Notes: generated from the sequence alone by a model not told the origin. Shown: positions 19,060 through 28,632, numbered from the stretch's first letter. The stretch: DNA of 64,000 bases from an uncultured Porphyromonadaceae bacterium (GCA_947177635.1 CAMWVQ010000001.1:62001-126000); one strand, 5' to 3'. Made by a program: numbers and translations.

Positions 19060-19556
19060 TTATGAACAACTCCACATATTCCTCCCTGACGAAAGCCCTG
19101 AGCCGGCCCGTATCTCTTATGGGCCTGTTTGTCGCGGCGATGCTCCTGGGGGGATGCACCCGGAACAACGGCGACATCGGCGACTGGTTCGGGAAATGGC
19201 AGGTGATGGAAATCCGCGTTGACGGGGTCGCAGAAACCGACTATGAGCCTCGTCATTTCTGGGAATTCCAGAATGACATCATCCGGTTGGTTTGGGTCGG
19301 CCCTAACGGCTACGACCGCGACACATATTACTGCTTCGGCACGTGGAAGCAACCATCTGACAACGCCATGGTCTTCGACTTCTCACACAGCGATGACAGC
19401 GGACGTCTGCTTTACCGCCCGTTCAGCGCGATGCACTTCCCCGGCGACAGGCCTTTCACCCTGACCATCTCGGATGTCTCCGGCAAAACCTGCACGATGA
19501 AGTATGTAGAGGAGTCCACCTCGACAGAATACACCTACCTGCTGCGCAAGCGATAG
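19056..19556 (+). CDS. Lipocalin-like lipoprotein
   Basis: 166 residues. A lipoprotein signal with lipobox LLGGC (Cys near residue 34), then a small beta-rich domain beginning DWFGKWQVMEIRVDG, typical of the Bacteroidetes lipocalin-like lipoproteins. The start may be the ATG at 19056 (overlapping the Wzi stop) or the ATG at 19062. Ligand unknown. Last gene of the glsA-glsB-wzi cluster. Confidence 0.7.
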   Translation: MIMNNSTYSSLTKALSRPVSLMGLFVAAMLLGGCTRNNGDIGDWFGKWQVMEIRVDGVAETDYEPRHFWEFQNDIIRLVWVGPNGYDRDTYYCFGTWKQPSDNAMVFDFSHSDDSGRLLYRPFSAMHFPGDRPFTLTISDVSGKTCTMKYVEESTSTEYTYLLRKR

Positions 19557-19642
19557 GTTTTCATAAAGGGAAGCAACCATTGCCCTAAGGCTCCTCTTTC
19601 TCTCTGACTCTCCCATTCACAAACAAGCAAAACAAGCCCAAT

Positions 19643-20632
19643 ATGCCACGCAACATACAACACGCCCTCGTCACCGGAGCCGACGGTTTCATCGGCTCGC
19701 ATCTCGTCGACCTGCTCCTCTCCCGGGGAATCAAGGTCAGAGCCCTATGCCAGTACAACTCATTCAACAACTGGGGATGGCTCGAAGGGAAATCCGACCC
19801 CAATCTTGAGATTGTCTGCGGAGATGTGCGCGACGCGGCCTTCTGCCGTCATATCGCGAAAGATGTGGACACGATATTCCACCTCGCGGCCCTCATAGCG
19901 ATTCCTTACAGCTATGTCGCTCCCGAAAGCTATGTCGACACCAACATCACAGGCACACTCAATATGTGCCAGGCCGCCAAAGACCTCAATACCGGACGGT
20001 TGATTGTCACCTCAACCTCCGAGGTCTACGGAACAGCCCAGTATGTGCCTATTGACGAAAAGCATCCCCGTCAGCCGCAGTCACCCTACTCCGCTACGAA
20101 AATCGGAGCGGACGCAATCGCCAAGAGTTTTTTCAACGCGTTCAACCTCCCGGTGGTAATAGCGCGGCCCTTCAACACCTACGGCCCGCGCCAGAGCGCC
20201 AGGGCAATCATCCCCACCATAATCTCTCAGATTGCCAACGGCGAACGCCGTATCAAGGTCGGAGACCTCTCCCCCACCCGTGACTTCAACTTCGTGGAAG
20301 ACACCTGCCGCGGATTCCTGGCTCTCGCCCAGGCCGACGGCATCGAGGGGGAGGAGATAAACATCGCCACAGGCACAGAGGTCACCATGGCGGAAACCCT
20401 CAGGCTTATCGCCGAACTGATGGAGGCTGATGTCGAATATGTGGTTGACCCCGAGCGTCTGCGCCCCTCCAAGAGCGAGGTGTTCAGGCTCTGCGGCGAC
20501 AACACCAAAATCACCGGACTCACCTCCTGGCGTCCGGAAGTGACTTTGCGTGAGGGGTTGGCCCACACGATTGCGTGGTTTACCGACAGCGGCAACCTGT
20601 CGCGATACAAGTCCGACATATACAACCAATAA
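19643..20632 (+). CDS. NAD-dependent sugar 4,6-dehydratase (LegB-like)
   Basis: 329 residues, extended short-chain dehydrogenase. NAD-binding GADGFIGSHL at the N-terminus, the STSEVYGT active-site strand, and the Y149xxxK153 pair (SPYSATK). The closest family memory is LegB, the nucleotide-sugar 4,6-dehydratase that opens legionaminic acid synthesis. It lies 86 nt after the lipoprotein gene with no -7 box between, so it may be co-transcribed with the glycine lipid genes. It heads a three-gene set with an ATP-grasp enzyme and a NeuB-type synthase. Confidence 0.82.
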   Translation: MPRNIQHALVTGADGFIGSHLVDLLLSRGIKVRALCQYNSFNNWGWLEGKSDPNLEIVCGDVRDAAFCRHIAKDVDTIFHLAALIAIPYSYVAPESYVDTNITGTLNMCQAAKDLNTGRLIVTSTSEVYGTAQYVPIDEKHPRQPQSPYSATKIGADAIAKSFFNAFNLPVVIARPFNTYGPRQSARAIIPTIISQIANGERRIKVGDLSPTRDFNFVEDTCRGFLALAQADGIEGEEINIATGTEVTMAETLRLIAELMEADVEYVVDPERLRPSKSEVFRLCGDNTKITGLTSWRPEVTLREGLAHTIAWFTDSGNLSRYKSDIYNQ

Positions 20633-20637
20633 GCCGT

Positions 20638-21582
20638 ATGGAGAAAGTCGGAATACTTTTCCTTGGTGGGGCCAAACGTGTCTCGATGGCAGAGAAATTC
20701 ATCTGCGCCGGACGGAAGCTCGGCATCCAGGCGGAGATTTTCAGCTATGAACTGTGTCGGGAAGTGCCTGTCGCATCGGTGGCCGGCATAATCACCGGCC
20801 TGAAATGGAGCGACCCAGCCATATACGACGACCTCCACAGAAAAGTGGCCGAATATGGCATACGGCTCATGGTGCCGTTTGTCGACGGAGCCGTGGAGGT
20901 GGCCGCCCGCTACCGCGACCTATACGGGGATGTCACAGTTCCGGTCGGAGACGCCGTTGACGCCGCCCGGATGTTCGACAAAATCGAGGCTGACCGCCTG
21001 TTCCGTGAGAAAGGGTTGCCCGTACCTGCCGCCAATGGATTTCCCCTCATTGCGAAACCCCGTTTCGGATCCGCATCAAAAGGGATAAAGGTAATCACCG
21101 ACAGCGACGCCCTCCGCTCACTCAAGCATCCTGAAGACTACCTCATACAGGAATATATATCCCCCCGCAAGGAAATCACGGTTGACTGCTATGTGTCGCT
21201 GGCAGGAGAAACCATAACCGCCGTGCCGCGTTACCGCCTTGAGACCCAGGGTGGCGAAGCTTCTGTCACAGAAACATTCCGCGACCCGGAGGTCGAACGG
21301 CTCGCCCGGGAAACTCTCGCGGCCACCGGGCTGCGCGGCGCGGTGACGATACAGATGCTGCGCGACACCCGCGACAACAGGCTGATGCTTATGGAAATCA
21401 ATCCCCGTCTGGGGGGAGGGGCGGTCTGCGCGTGCCGTGCCGGAGCCGATTTGCCGGGATTCATCCTGCGCGACACCCTCGGCATTCCGGTTGAGCCTTG
21501 TGATGGCTGGAAAAGCCACATTCGTGTATGCCGCTATTTTTCAGAAGTTGCGTTTGACATGGGCACACCCCAGAATAACTGA
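20638..21582 (+). CDS. ATP-grasp family protein in the nonulosonate cluster
   Basis: 314 residues. N-terminal pre-ATP-grasp Rossmann-like part (VGILFLGGAKR), central ATP-grasp fold (PLIAKPRFGSASKGI; LIQEYI; MLMEINPRLGGG) of the carbamoyl-phosphate synthase-like type. The frame opens earlier at 20575, but the ATG at 20638, 5 nt after the LegB stop, is preferred. Its metal-binding ELMEINPR-type motif looks intact, so it is probably an active carboxylate-amine/thiol ligase. The substrate is unknown; context suggests modification of a sugar in the nonulosonate or surface glycan pathway. Confidence 0.75.
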   Translation: MEKVGILFLGGAKRVSMAEKFICAGRKLGIQAEIFSYELCREVPVASVAGIITGLKWSDPAIYDDLHRKVAEYGIRLMVPFVDGAVEVAARYRDLYGDVTVPVGDAVDAARMFDKIEADRLFREKGLPVPAANGFPLIAKPRFGSASKGIKVITDSDALRSLKHPEDYLIQEYISPRKEITVDCYVSLAGETITAVPRYRLETQGGEASVTETFRDPEVERLARETLAATGLRGAVTIQMLRDTRDNRLMLMEINPRLGGGAVCACRAGADLPGFILRDTLGIPVEPCDGWKSHIRVCRYFSEVAFDMGTPQNN

Positions 21583-21590
21583 ACATCGCT

Positions 21591-22595
21591 ATGAACAAAG
21601 TCATAATAATCGCCGAAGCGGGCGTGAACCACAACGGAGACTATGGCCGTGCCGTGGAGATGGTGCGGGCGGCCAAAGAGGCCGGAGCCGACTATGTGAA
21701 ATTCCAGACTGCCGTACCCGAACTTGTCATCTCTTCCGTGGCCCCTAAAGCGGAATACCAGAAGGAAACCACCGGCAACAGTGAAAGCCAGCTGGAGATG
21801 TGCCGGAAAATCCACCTCAAACTCGACGACTACCTTCCGCTGGCAGAACTCTGCCGTGAGGAAGGCATAGGGTTCATGTCCACCCCGTTCGACCTGGTCT
21901 CCATCGACTGCCTCGCCCCTCTCGGGATGGACTTCTGGAAAATACCCTCCGGAGAAATCACCAACCTCCCCTACCTTAGGAAAATCGCCGGGAAGGGTGG
22001 AAAGGTAATACTCTCGACCGGCATGTCGGAATTGCCTGAAATAGAGGCTGCAATGGCTGTGTTGGAATCAGGAGGAATCCCCCGCCGCGACATATCCCTG
22101 CTGCATTGCAACACCCAGTATCCGACCCCCATGCGCGATGTCAACCTCAAGGCAATGGAGCAGTTGCGGTCACTGAATCCCGGTATGGTAGGCTACAGCG
22201 ACCACACCGTCGGAATCGAGGTGCCGGTGGCGGCCGTAGCCTTGGGTGCCTCCATCATTGAGAAGCATTTCACACTCGACAAGTCGCTTCCCGGCCCCGA
22301 CCACCGCGCGTCGCTTGACCCCGCCGAACTGAAAGCTATGGTCAAGGCAATAAGAAACATAGAGCAGGCCGTAGGTGACGGAGAAAAGCATGTCTCTGAC
22401 TCCGAACGCCCCAACATCGAGGTCGCCCGCAAGAGCATCATCGCCGCCCGCGACATAAAGGCAGGTGAAATCCTTTCGGAGGAGAACCTGACCGTGAAAC
22501 GCCCCGGCAACGGTATATCCCCTATGCGCTGGGACGAGATAATCGGCACCCGCGCCATCCGTGATTTCCAGGCCGACCATCTTATCGAGGTCTGA
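21591..22595 (+). CDS. NeuB/LegI-type nonulosonic acid synthase
   Basis: 334 residues. TIM-barrel synthase with AEAGVNHNGD at the N-terminus, the IPSGEITNLPYL and YSDHTVGIEV blocks, EKHFTLDKSLPGPDH, and a C-terminal SAF (antifreeze-like) domain from about residue 275. The family condenses phosphoenolpyruvate with a hexosamine-derived sugar to make sialic, legionaminic or pseudaminic acid. Partnering with a LegB-like gene favours legionaminic-type acid. The gene starts 8 nt after the ATP-grasp stop. No CMP-transferase, aminotransferase or hydrolysing epimerase is in the window. Confidence 0.88.
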   Translation: MNKVIIIAEAGVNHNGDYGRAVEMVRAAKEAGADYVKFQTAVPELVISSVAPKAEYQKETTGNSESQLEMCRKIHLKLDDYLPLAELCREEGIGFMSTPFDLVSIDCLAPLGMDFWKIPSGEITNLPYLRKIAGKGGKVILSTGMSELPEIEAAMAVLESGGIPRRDISLLHCNTQYPTPMRDVNLKAMEQLRSLNPGMVGYSDHTVGIEVPVAAVALGASIIEKHFTLDKSLPGPDHRASLDPAELKAMVKAIRNIEQAVGDGEKHVSDSERPNIEVARKSIIAARDIKAGEILSEENLTVKRPGNGISPMRWDEIIGTRAIRDFQADHLIEV

Positions 22596-22649
22596 AAGTT
22601 TCAAGCCAGATACCGGGCCATCCGGTGATGATTGATTGTTATAATCGAT

Positions 22650-23546
22650 ATGGATAACGACAACAGACAAACCGAAGAATCCGCAACCCCACTGAAGAGT
22701 GTGGTTGCAGGAATTATACAACGGCTTGCCCCGAAATATGGAACCGGGGAGGCCCGCGAGATGTCGCGTATCATTTTCGAGAACCTGAAGGGATGGAATC
22801 CTGTAGAGCTCGCCATACGCCAGGATGAACCGGTCAGCAACTTCATCACCGGGAAAATAGAGGGCATAATCACCCGTCTCCTTGACGACGAGCCTATACA
22901 GCAGATTTTCGGGAACACCTGTTTTTACGGGATGAAACTCAAAGTGACACGCGACACCCTCATTCCACGTCCTGAGACGGCCGAACTGGTAGACATCATC
23001 GTGAAGGAGAACCAACAGAAAGACCTCCGCGTGCTTGACGCAGGCACCGGCTCGGGATGTATCGCCATCGCCCTGTCGCGCAACCTGCCGTTCCCGCAGG
23101 TCACTGCCATAGACATCAGCGGAAAAGCCCTGGAGGTGGCGTCTGAAAACGCCGGGAATCTCCACGCCCGCGTAGGTTTCCTCAACGTCGACATCCTCAC
23201 CCTTCCGGCCGGCCTTGACGGCAAGGTCTTCGACATCATTGTCAGCAATCCCCCATACATAGCCGAGAAGGAGAAAGCCGCCATGGAGCGCAATGTGGTC
23301 GACTTCGAACCGGCTTCGGCTCTCTTCGTCCCTGATTCCGACCCGTTGAGATTCTATACCGCCCTGCTCCGGAGTGCCGACGGCGCCCTGCTTGCTCCCG
23401 GTGGAAGAATATATTTTGAAATCAACCCCGAATATGCCGCCGACCTGAAAAAGGAGGCGGAAAATCTCGGGTTCATCGACGTCACACTTATCCGCGACAC
23501 ATATGGCAAGCTACGCTTCCTTACGGCCAAAAAAGAAAATATCTGA
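22650..23546 (+). CDS. prmC: Peptide chain release factor N5-glutamine methyltransferase
   Basis: 298 residues. N-terminal helical domain, then a Rossmann methyltransferase with DAGTGSGCIAIAL (SAM binding) and the catalytic NPPY motif (SNPPYIAEKEK). It methylates the GGQ glutamine of release factors. The frame also opens with a TTG at 22632; the ATG at 22650 is preferred. Its 3' end overlaps recX by 44 nt. Confidence 0.95.
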   Translation: MDNDNRQTEESATPLKSVVAGIIQRLAPKYGTGEAREMSRIIFENLKGWNPVELAIRQDEPVSNFITGKIEGIITRLLDDEPIQQIFGNTCFYGMKLKVTRDTLIPRPETAELVDIIVKENQQKDLRVLDAGTGSGCIAIALSRNLPFPQVTAIDISGKALEVASENAGNLHARVGFLNVDILTLPAGLDGKVFDIIVSNPPYIAEKEKAAMERNVVDFEPASALFVPDSDPLRFYTALLRSADGALLAPGGRIYFEINPEYAADLKKEAENLGFIDVTLIRDTYGKLRFLTAKKENI

Positions 23547-24021
23547 GGCCACGGCCATGCAGCGGCTGGAGTCTCTTTGCGTCGCCGGGGAACATTGCCG
23601 CCATGAGCTGCTTGAGAAACTGCGCAAATGGGGGATGTCTGCCGATGAATGCGACAGGATTCTCGATTCCCTGGAGACCCGCAGGTTCTTCGATGACTCA
23701 CGGTTCGCCTCGGCTTTCGTGCGCGACAAACTCCTATACAACAAATGGGGCCGTATGAAAATCTCGGTCGCGCTGAAAGCCAAACGTATTCCCACCGGAC
23801 TGATTGATGAGGCTTTCGACGAGATTGAGGAGGAGGAGTATGCAAGAGTTGCGCGCGATTTCCTGACCGCAAAAGCCCGAACCATCAAGGAGGGATACAC
23901 TTACGAGGGACGAACGAAACTCTATCGCGCCGGACTGGCACGGGGATTCGAGTCGTCACTTGTCGCAAGAATCGTGAAATCGCCTGCCACATGGGGCGAA
24001 CATCCGGAATGCGATGAATGA
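23503..24021 (+). CDS. recX: Regulatory protein RecX
   Basis: 172 residues, helical RecX family, an inhibitor/modulator of RecA filaments. Visible repeats fit the family (AMQRLESLCVAGEHCRHELLEKLRKWG; DDSRFASAFVRDKL). The ATG at 23503 lies inside prmC (44-nt overlap); a later ATG at 23557 would remove residues normally present in the family, so the overlapping start is kept. It overlaps comF by 8 nt downstream. Confidence 0.88.
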   Translation: MASYASLRPKKKISEATAMQRLESLCVAGEHCRHELLEKLRKWGMSADECDRILDSLETRRFFDDSRFASAFVRDKLLYNKWGRMKISVALKAKRIPTGLIDEAFDEIEEEEYARVARDFLTAKARTIKEGYTYEGRTKLYRAGLARGFESSLVARIVKSPATWGEHPECDE

Positions 24022-24775
24022 CCCCGCCGCTCACCGACAGGGAGGTTTCATCCGTACACTGCCTCTGCTTGCAAAAGACCTCGCCTCCGATCTGACACGG
24101 ATGCTGTTCCCGGCGTGTTGCCCCGTGTGTCACAGGGCCTTGGTCAAGGGGGAAAATCTACTATGCCTGGAATGCCGGTGGAAGCTTCCCCGCGCCAACT
24201 ATCATCTCACCTCAGACAACCAGTTGCTCCACAAGCTTGTGGATATAAACGCGCCGATTGAGAAAGCCGCATCGTTTTTCTTCTACAAGAACAGCAGCCC
24301 ATACAGCCGCCTTATCCGCGACGCCAAATACAATGGACGCCCGGCAATCAACCGTGAGCTGGCGCGGACCTTCGCCCGCGAACTGCGTCCAACCGGATTT
24401 TTCGATGATATCGACCTGATAATCCCGGTGCCGCTCCACTGGTTCAAACGGCTGCGGCGCGGTTACAACCAGACTGAATACATAGCCCGGGGAATCAGCG
24501 ACATAACCGCGCTGCCTGTGTCCTACAACCTGCGTGCCGGCAAAAGCCATTCCACACAAACCCATAAGACAGGAAAGGAGCGCCGCACGGCGGCACTCCT
24601 TGATGTGTTCAAAGTAATCGGAGCTGACGAACTTGACGGACGTCACATTCTATTGGTAGATGACGTGATAACCACCGGTTCAACAATTCTCTCCTGCGCG
24701 CGTGCGTTGCACGGTGGCGTAAACGACCTGCGCATCTCCGTGCTGTCACTCGCCACAACCAGACTCGGGCAATAG
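24014..24775 (+). CDS. comF: ComF family phosphoribosyltransferase-like protein
   Basis: 253 residues. N-terminal zinc-ribbon-like cysteines (CCPVC ... CLEC), then a type I phosphoribosyltransferase fold with the PRPP-binding loop LLVDDVITTGST and the PVPLHWFKRLRRGYNQ segment typical of ComF. ComF proteins support DNA uptake in competent bacteria; their role in Bacteroidales is not settled. Last gene of prmC-recX-comF; stops 4 nt from the convergent DUF2148 gene. Confidence 0.9.
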   Translation: MNDPAAHRQGGFIRTLPLLAKDLASDLTRMLFPACCPVCHRALVKGENLLCLECRWKLPRANYHLTSDNQLLHKLVDINAPIEKAASFFFYKNSSPYSRLIRDAKYNGRPAINRELARTFARELRPTGFFDDIDLIIPVPLHWFKRLRRGYNQTEYIARGISDITALPVSYNLRAGKSHSTQTHKTGKERRTAALLDVFKVIGADELDGRHILLVDDVITTGSTILSCARALHGGVNDLRISVLSLATTRLGQ

Positions 24776-24779
24776 CCGG

Positions 24780-25298
24780 TCAGCGGTCGAAGAACGGCGA
24801 CTTGGAGGACGCAGAGACGGGTATCGCGAAATACTGGCTGCATCCGGGCAACAAGCCCATACGCTCCGCACCCATCCCGGCCGAGAACATGACACGGGTG
24901 TCTACCCTCTCGTCGGCGGCCGTTGCGACGGCCGAGCCTATGGCGATTCCAACATCGGTCGGATTGAACGCACAAGGCACATTAGCAGGCTTTTCACCGC
25001 AGGAGGGGAATCCGCAATGACGGCAGTTAAGCCCCATCACCTGTGAACGGGTGGCAATCACCAGCACACAGTCGGCCTGCAGGATGTTGCCGCTGTCGCG
25101 CTTGTAGACCGGGCGCCCGGTCTCCTCGTGAAGTTCCATCATCACCTCCGACAACCGCTTGATGTCATCCCCGGTCAGCAGACAGCATTCAAGGATGTCG
25201 ACACCTTTCGCTTTCGGGGCGGTTCGGGCGGCGGTCATCATCCGGCGTCCGGCCTCGATAACCCGCTCGCGGCGGCTTTCTCTCTCTTCGATAATCAT
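24780..25298 (-). CDS. DUF2148 ferredoxin-like domain protein
   Basis: 172 residues. A cysteine-rich central motif (LNCRHCGFPSCGEK, plus another Cys in NVPCAFNP) suggests an iron-sulfur cluster site, as in the DUF2148 family. Function is unknown. It follows queA by 37 nt on the same strand and appears to be the last gene of the ftsX-DUF3098-uppP-truB-queA run. Confidence 0.8.
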   Translation of the reverse strand: MIIEERESRRERVIEAGRRMMTAARTAPKAKGVDILECCLLTGDDIKRLSEVMMELHEETGRPVYKRDSGNILQADCVLVIATRSQVMGLNCRHCGFPSCGEKPANVPCAFNPTDVGIAIGSAVATAADERVDTRVMFSAGMGAERMGLLPGCSQYFAIPVSASSKSPFFDR

Positions 25299-25335
25299 AA
25301 TGTTGTCGTGTATGTGTGGTCAACAGACCGGAACA

Positions 25336-26388
25336 TCAATCGATAATCAGCATCGCGTCGCCGTATGCGCCGAACTTGTATCCCTCATTGACAGCCATAT
25401 CATAGGCTTTCATCACCAGCTCGTATCCGCCGAAGGCGCAAACCATCATCAGCATGGTGGAGTAAGGCATATGGAAGCCGGTGATCAGGGAGGTGCTGAC
25501 GGTGAAGTCATACGGAGGGAAGATGAACTTGTTGGTCCATCCGGTATAAGTTTTCATATGGCCCCCCATGCTGACCGCGCTCGCGATTCCGCGCAGGGTG
25601 GATGTGCCGACGGCGCATACCTGTTTGCCGTTGTCCTTCGCCTGATTGACCATGTCGACAAGCCCCTCGGTGACAGACATGTCCTCCGAGTCCATACGGT
25701 GCTTTGTAAGGTCCTCGACATCGATTTCACGGAAAGCCCCGAGTCCGCAGTGTACGGTGAGGAATCCCTGCTCGACACCTTTGATTTCAAGGCGTTTCAA
25801 CAGCTCGCGGCTGAAATGGATTCCGGCAGAAGGGGCAACCACCGCACCTTCGTTCTTTGCGAAGATTGTCTGGTATGCCTCGGCATCCTCCTCGTTGGCC
25901 TCACGCTTGATATACTCGGGCAGCGGGGTCTGTCCCAGGGCGTAAAGCGCGCCCTTGAACTCTTCGTGGGGGCCGTCATAGAGGAAACGCAGTGTGCGGC
26001 CTCGCGAGGTCGTGTTGTCAATCACCTCGGCAACCATCGACTCATCCTCGCCGAAATACAGCTTGTTGCCGATACGAATCTTCCGGGCCGGCTCGACAAG
26101 CACATCCCAAAGTTTATGCTCGGGATTCAGCTCCCTGAGCAAAAATACTTCGATACGCGCACCGGTCTTCTCCTTGTTGCCGTAAAGACGGGCGGGGAAT
26201 ACCTTGGTATCGTTGAAAACCATCACGTCGCCATCGTCGAAATACTGGATGACATCTTTGAACTCCTTATGCTCGATTTCTCCGGTCTTGCGGTGGACTA
26301 CCATCAGGCGGCATTCGTCACGATGGATGGCCGGGGTCTGGGCAATGAGGGCTTCGGGAAGCTTGAATTTGAACTGTGAAAGTTTCAT
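25336..26388 (-). CDS. queA: S-adenosylmethionine:tRNA ribosyltransferase-isomerase
   Basis: 350 residues, full family length. Transfers and isomerises the ribosyl part of SAM onto preQ1 in tRNA during queuosine synthesis. Family blocks seen: [33 protein letters not shown], and the [23 protein letters not shown]-terminus. It lies 78 nt downstream of truB. Confidence 0.95.
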   Translation of the reverse strand: MKLSQFKFKLPEALIAQTPAIHRDECRLMVVHRKTGEIEHKEFKDVIQYFDDGDVMVFNDTKVFPARLYGNKEKTGARIEVFLLRELNPEHKLWDVLVEPARKIRIGNKLYFGEDESMVAEVIDNTTSRGRTLRFLYDGPHEEFKGALYALGQTPLPEYIKREANEEDAEAYQTIFAKNEGAVVAPSAGIHFSRELLKRLEIKGVEQGFLTVHCGLGAFREIDVEDLTKHRMDSEDMSVTEGLVDMVNQAKDNGKQVCAVGTSTLRGIASAVSMGGHMKTYTGWTNKFIFPPYDFTVSTSLITGFHMPYSTMLMMVCAFGGYELVMKAYDMAVNEGYKFGAYGDAMLIID

Positions 26389-26466
26389 ATGAAGTAATTG
26401 GGGATATTTTGTGTTGGGTGGGGAATGTTTCTTAATTCTTTGAGAGAGCCGTTTTCGGCTATCCGG

Positions 26467-27342
26467 TCAGTCGCCGAGGGATTCCCGCGACATACGTTCC
26501 TGGTATGAGAGGATGTCGCGGCTGTCGGCACAATCTGTTTTTCCGGACGCGACATACTCCCCTGCGGGAACAATGACGGACTCTCCTCCGTCTGGCTGGG
26601 GTATCTCTATTTCCGAGCGGTAGATTCCGGCGACAGCATCCTCTATCTCGAGGCAGTCTTCGATTCTGTAGTCACCGACACGGGTGCGCCTTAAAGCCGC
26701 CAGATGCGCCCCGGAGCCGAGTGCCAGGCCGATATCGCGGGCAAGCGCACGTATATATGTTCCTTTTGAGCAGACAATGCGCAATGTAAGCAGCATTTTG
26801 TCCGGGTCAAACCCGAGTATCTCTATCTGGTCGATGACGAGTGTCTTTGGCTTCAGTTCGACCTCCTCACCTCCTCGGGCCATCTTGTAGGCACGTTTTC
26901 CATCCACCTTGCAGGCGGAATATGCCGGAGGCACCTGGCTGATTGTGCCGACAAAGCGGGCAACTGCCCCGTCAACCATCTCGCGGTCTATATGGGCGGT
27001 GGGGAAAGTGGCGTCAACCGGAGTCTCCAGGTCAAACGAGGGGGTGGTTGAGCCAAGCTGCAGTGTGGCCACATATTCCTTCACTCCGGCCTGCAGGGTG
27101 TCAATCTGCTTGGTGGCTTTCCCGAGGCAGATCAGCATCACGCCGGAGGCCAACGGGTCAAGAGTGCCCGCGTGACCGACTTTGAGTTTGCGGATGCCGT
27201 GATGGCGCACACGTCCGAGCAACGCCCCGCGCAGCTTCTTGACCACATGGAACGATGACCAGCCCAACGGCTTGTCGACAGCCCACACTCGGCCTTGCTG
27301 GAGGTCGAGGCGGCTTGTCACCGATTTATTATTGTTGTCCAA
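26467..27342 (-). CDS. truB: tRNA pseudouridine(55) synthase
   Basis: 291 residues. The catalytic Asp is in GHAGTLDPLASGVM, with the VDKPLGWSSFHVV N-terminal block and the KGTYIRALARDIG segment of the TruB family. It makes pseudouridine 55 in the T loop of tRNAs. The C-terminal ~50 residues after the TruB core are not clearly conserved. Downstream of uppP by 45 nt. Confidence 0.95.
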   Translation of the reverse strand: MDNNNKSVTSRLDLQQGRVWAVDKPLGWSSFHVVKKLRGALLGRVRHHGIRKLKVGHAGTLDPLASGVMLICLGKATKQIDTLQAGVKEYVATLQLGSTTPSFDLETPVDATFPTAHIDREMVDGAVARFVGTISQVPPAYSACKVDGKRAYKMARGGEEVELKPKTLVIDQIEILGFDPDKMLLTLRIVCSKGTYIRALARDIGLALGSGAHLAALRRTRVGDYRIEDCLEIEDAVAGIYRSEIEIPQPDGGESVIVPAGEYVASGKTDCADSRDILSYQERMSRESLGD

Positions 27343-27387
27343 TGAAAAATAGTTGTAACGTTCTTAACAGGCGTGAGTATGGCTGTG

Positions 27388-28263
27388 TTACCAGCATATA
27401 CACAATATGCCGACCAGCACGCAGTAAACCGAGAACCAGATAAGTTTCCCTTTCTTGACAATCTCAAGCATCCACTTGCAGGCGATGCAGCCGACGATGA
27501 ATGCCGCAAGGAATCCCACCAGCAGCGGAAGCCATCCAAGGGCGGCCTCGTCGGCGGGAGCCTCGAGCATCTTGCGGAAATCGAGCAACGCTTCGCCAAG
27601 AATCGGAATCACAACCATGAAGAAGGAGAACTGGGCCACCTGCTCTCGGCGGTCGCCGATTATGATGCCGGTGGCGATGGTGGTGCCCGAACGGCTCAGG
27701 CCGGGCAAGACGGCGACGGCCTGGCTGCATCCGATGATGAACGCGTCATACCATGTGATGTTGCGCCCGGGAGTAGCCCCGGTGTCACCCTTGAGCATCG
27801 GCGCACGTCCACGCGATTTGACGGCTGTGCCACCCCTGCGGTTTGCGAAATAGGCGAACGCGAGAAGACTGGCGGTCACACACAGGCAGACACCTATCAG
27901 GGTCAGGTTGTCGCCTCCCCCCTCTTTGACGCCGAAAAACTGCTCAACCTGCTCTTTGAATAGCACCCCGACGATTCCGACAGGCACACAGGAGAGAAGT
28001 ATCTTCCAGACGTAGCGGCTGTTGGCGTCGTTGCGGAATGTGAAGAATGATGTGCAAAGAGGCACGAACTCGCGCCACAATACCACCAGTGTCGACAACA
28101 CCGTGGCCACATGCAGCACCACATTGAGCTGCAGGGCCTCCTCGCCGGGGAGGTTAAGGCCGAGGATTTCGCGGAATATCTCGATATGTCCGCTTGAGCT
28201 TATGGGGAGATACTCGGCGAGTCCCTGGACTATGCCAAGTATCAATGCGTCTAACCAATCCAT
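27388..28263 (-). CDS. uppP: Undecaprenyl-diphosphate phosphatase
   Basis: 291 residues, multi-spanning membrane protein. Family motifs are present: GIVQGLAEYLPISSSGHI near the N-terminus and PGLSRSGTTIA in the middle. It recycles the lipid carrier for peptidoglycan and surface glycans. Between the DUF3098 and truB genes on one minus-strand unit. Confidence 0.95.
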   Translation of the reverse strand: MDWLDALILGIVQGLAEYLPISSSGHIEIFREILGLNLPGEEALQLNVVLHVATVLSTLVVLWREFVPLCTSFFTFRNDANSRYVWKILLSCVPVGIVGVLFKEQVEQFFGVKEGGGDNLTLIGVCLCVTASLLAFAYFANRRGGTAVKSRGRAPMLKGDTGATPGRNITWYDAFIIGCSQAVAVLPGLSRSGTTIATGIIIGDRREQVAQFSFFMVVIPILGEALLDFRKMLEAPADEAALGWLPLLVGFLAAFIVGCIACKWMLEIVKKGKLIWFSVYCVLVGILCICW

Positions 28264-28296
28264 TTATAATCCTTGTTTTTTCAATTCCGGTTTGCG

Positions 28297-28632
28297 TCAG
28301 CTGGCACTCTCTTCTCCATTCCCGGGAGCATCACCCTTCGCTGGGGAAGGACGACGTATTATGGCATATCCCATCGACAGGAAGCCCAGGAACGCTATCG
28401 TCGGGCCGACGACAACACGCCTCGCGCTGAATATGTCGGGGTTGAACGCTTCCTCCGTGGAGCTTCCGCCAAGCATGAGCAGGAAGCCGACCACAATCAG
28501 CGCGCCGGCCACCGCCATCATCACGAAATTCTTCTTTCCCAAGGGAAACTGGGAAGCGGTTTCCTTGTCGAGCCTGCTGTCAGGCTGTTGTTTCCCGGCT
28601 CCCGAGCCGGGTCTATTCTGTTGTTTTACCAT
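28297..28632 (-). CDS. DUF3098 small membrane protein
   Basis: 111 residues. Polar N-terminus, then two membrane helices (NFVMMAVAGALIVVGFLLML and VVVGPTIAFLGFLSMGYAII). The position between ftsX and uppP is typical for DUF3098 in Bacteroidetes, suggesting a division or envelope role; function not known. Confidence 0.85.
   Translation of the reverse strand: MVKQQNRPGSGAGKQQPDSRLDKETASQFPLGKKNFVMMAVAGALIVVGFLLMLGGSSTEEAFNPDIFSARRVVVGPTIAFLGFLSMGYAIIRRPSPAKGDAPGNGEESAS

Noticed and set aside
25159..26379. 406-codon plus-strand ORF
   Set aside because: It is antisense to queA along its whole length and follows from the codon use of queA; no domain is recognisable.
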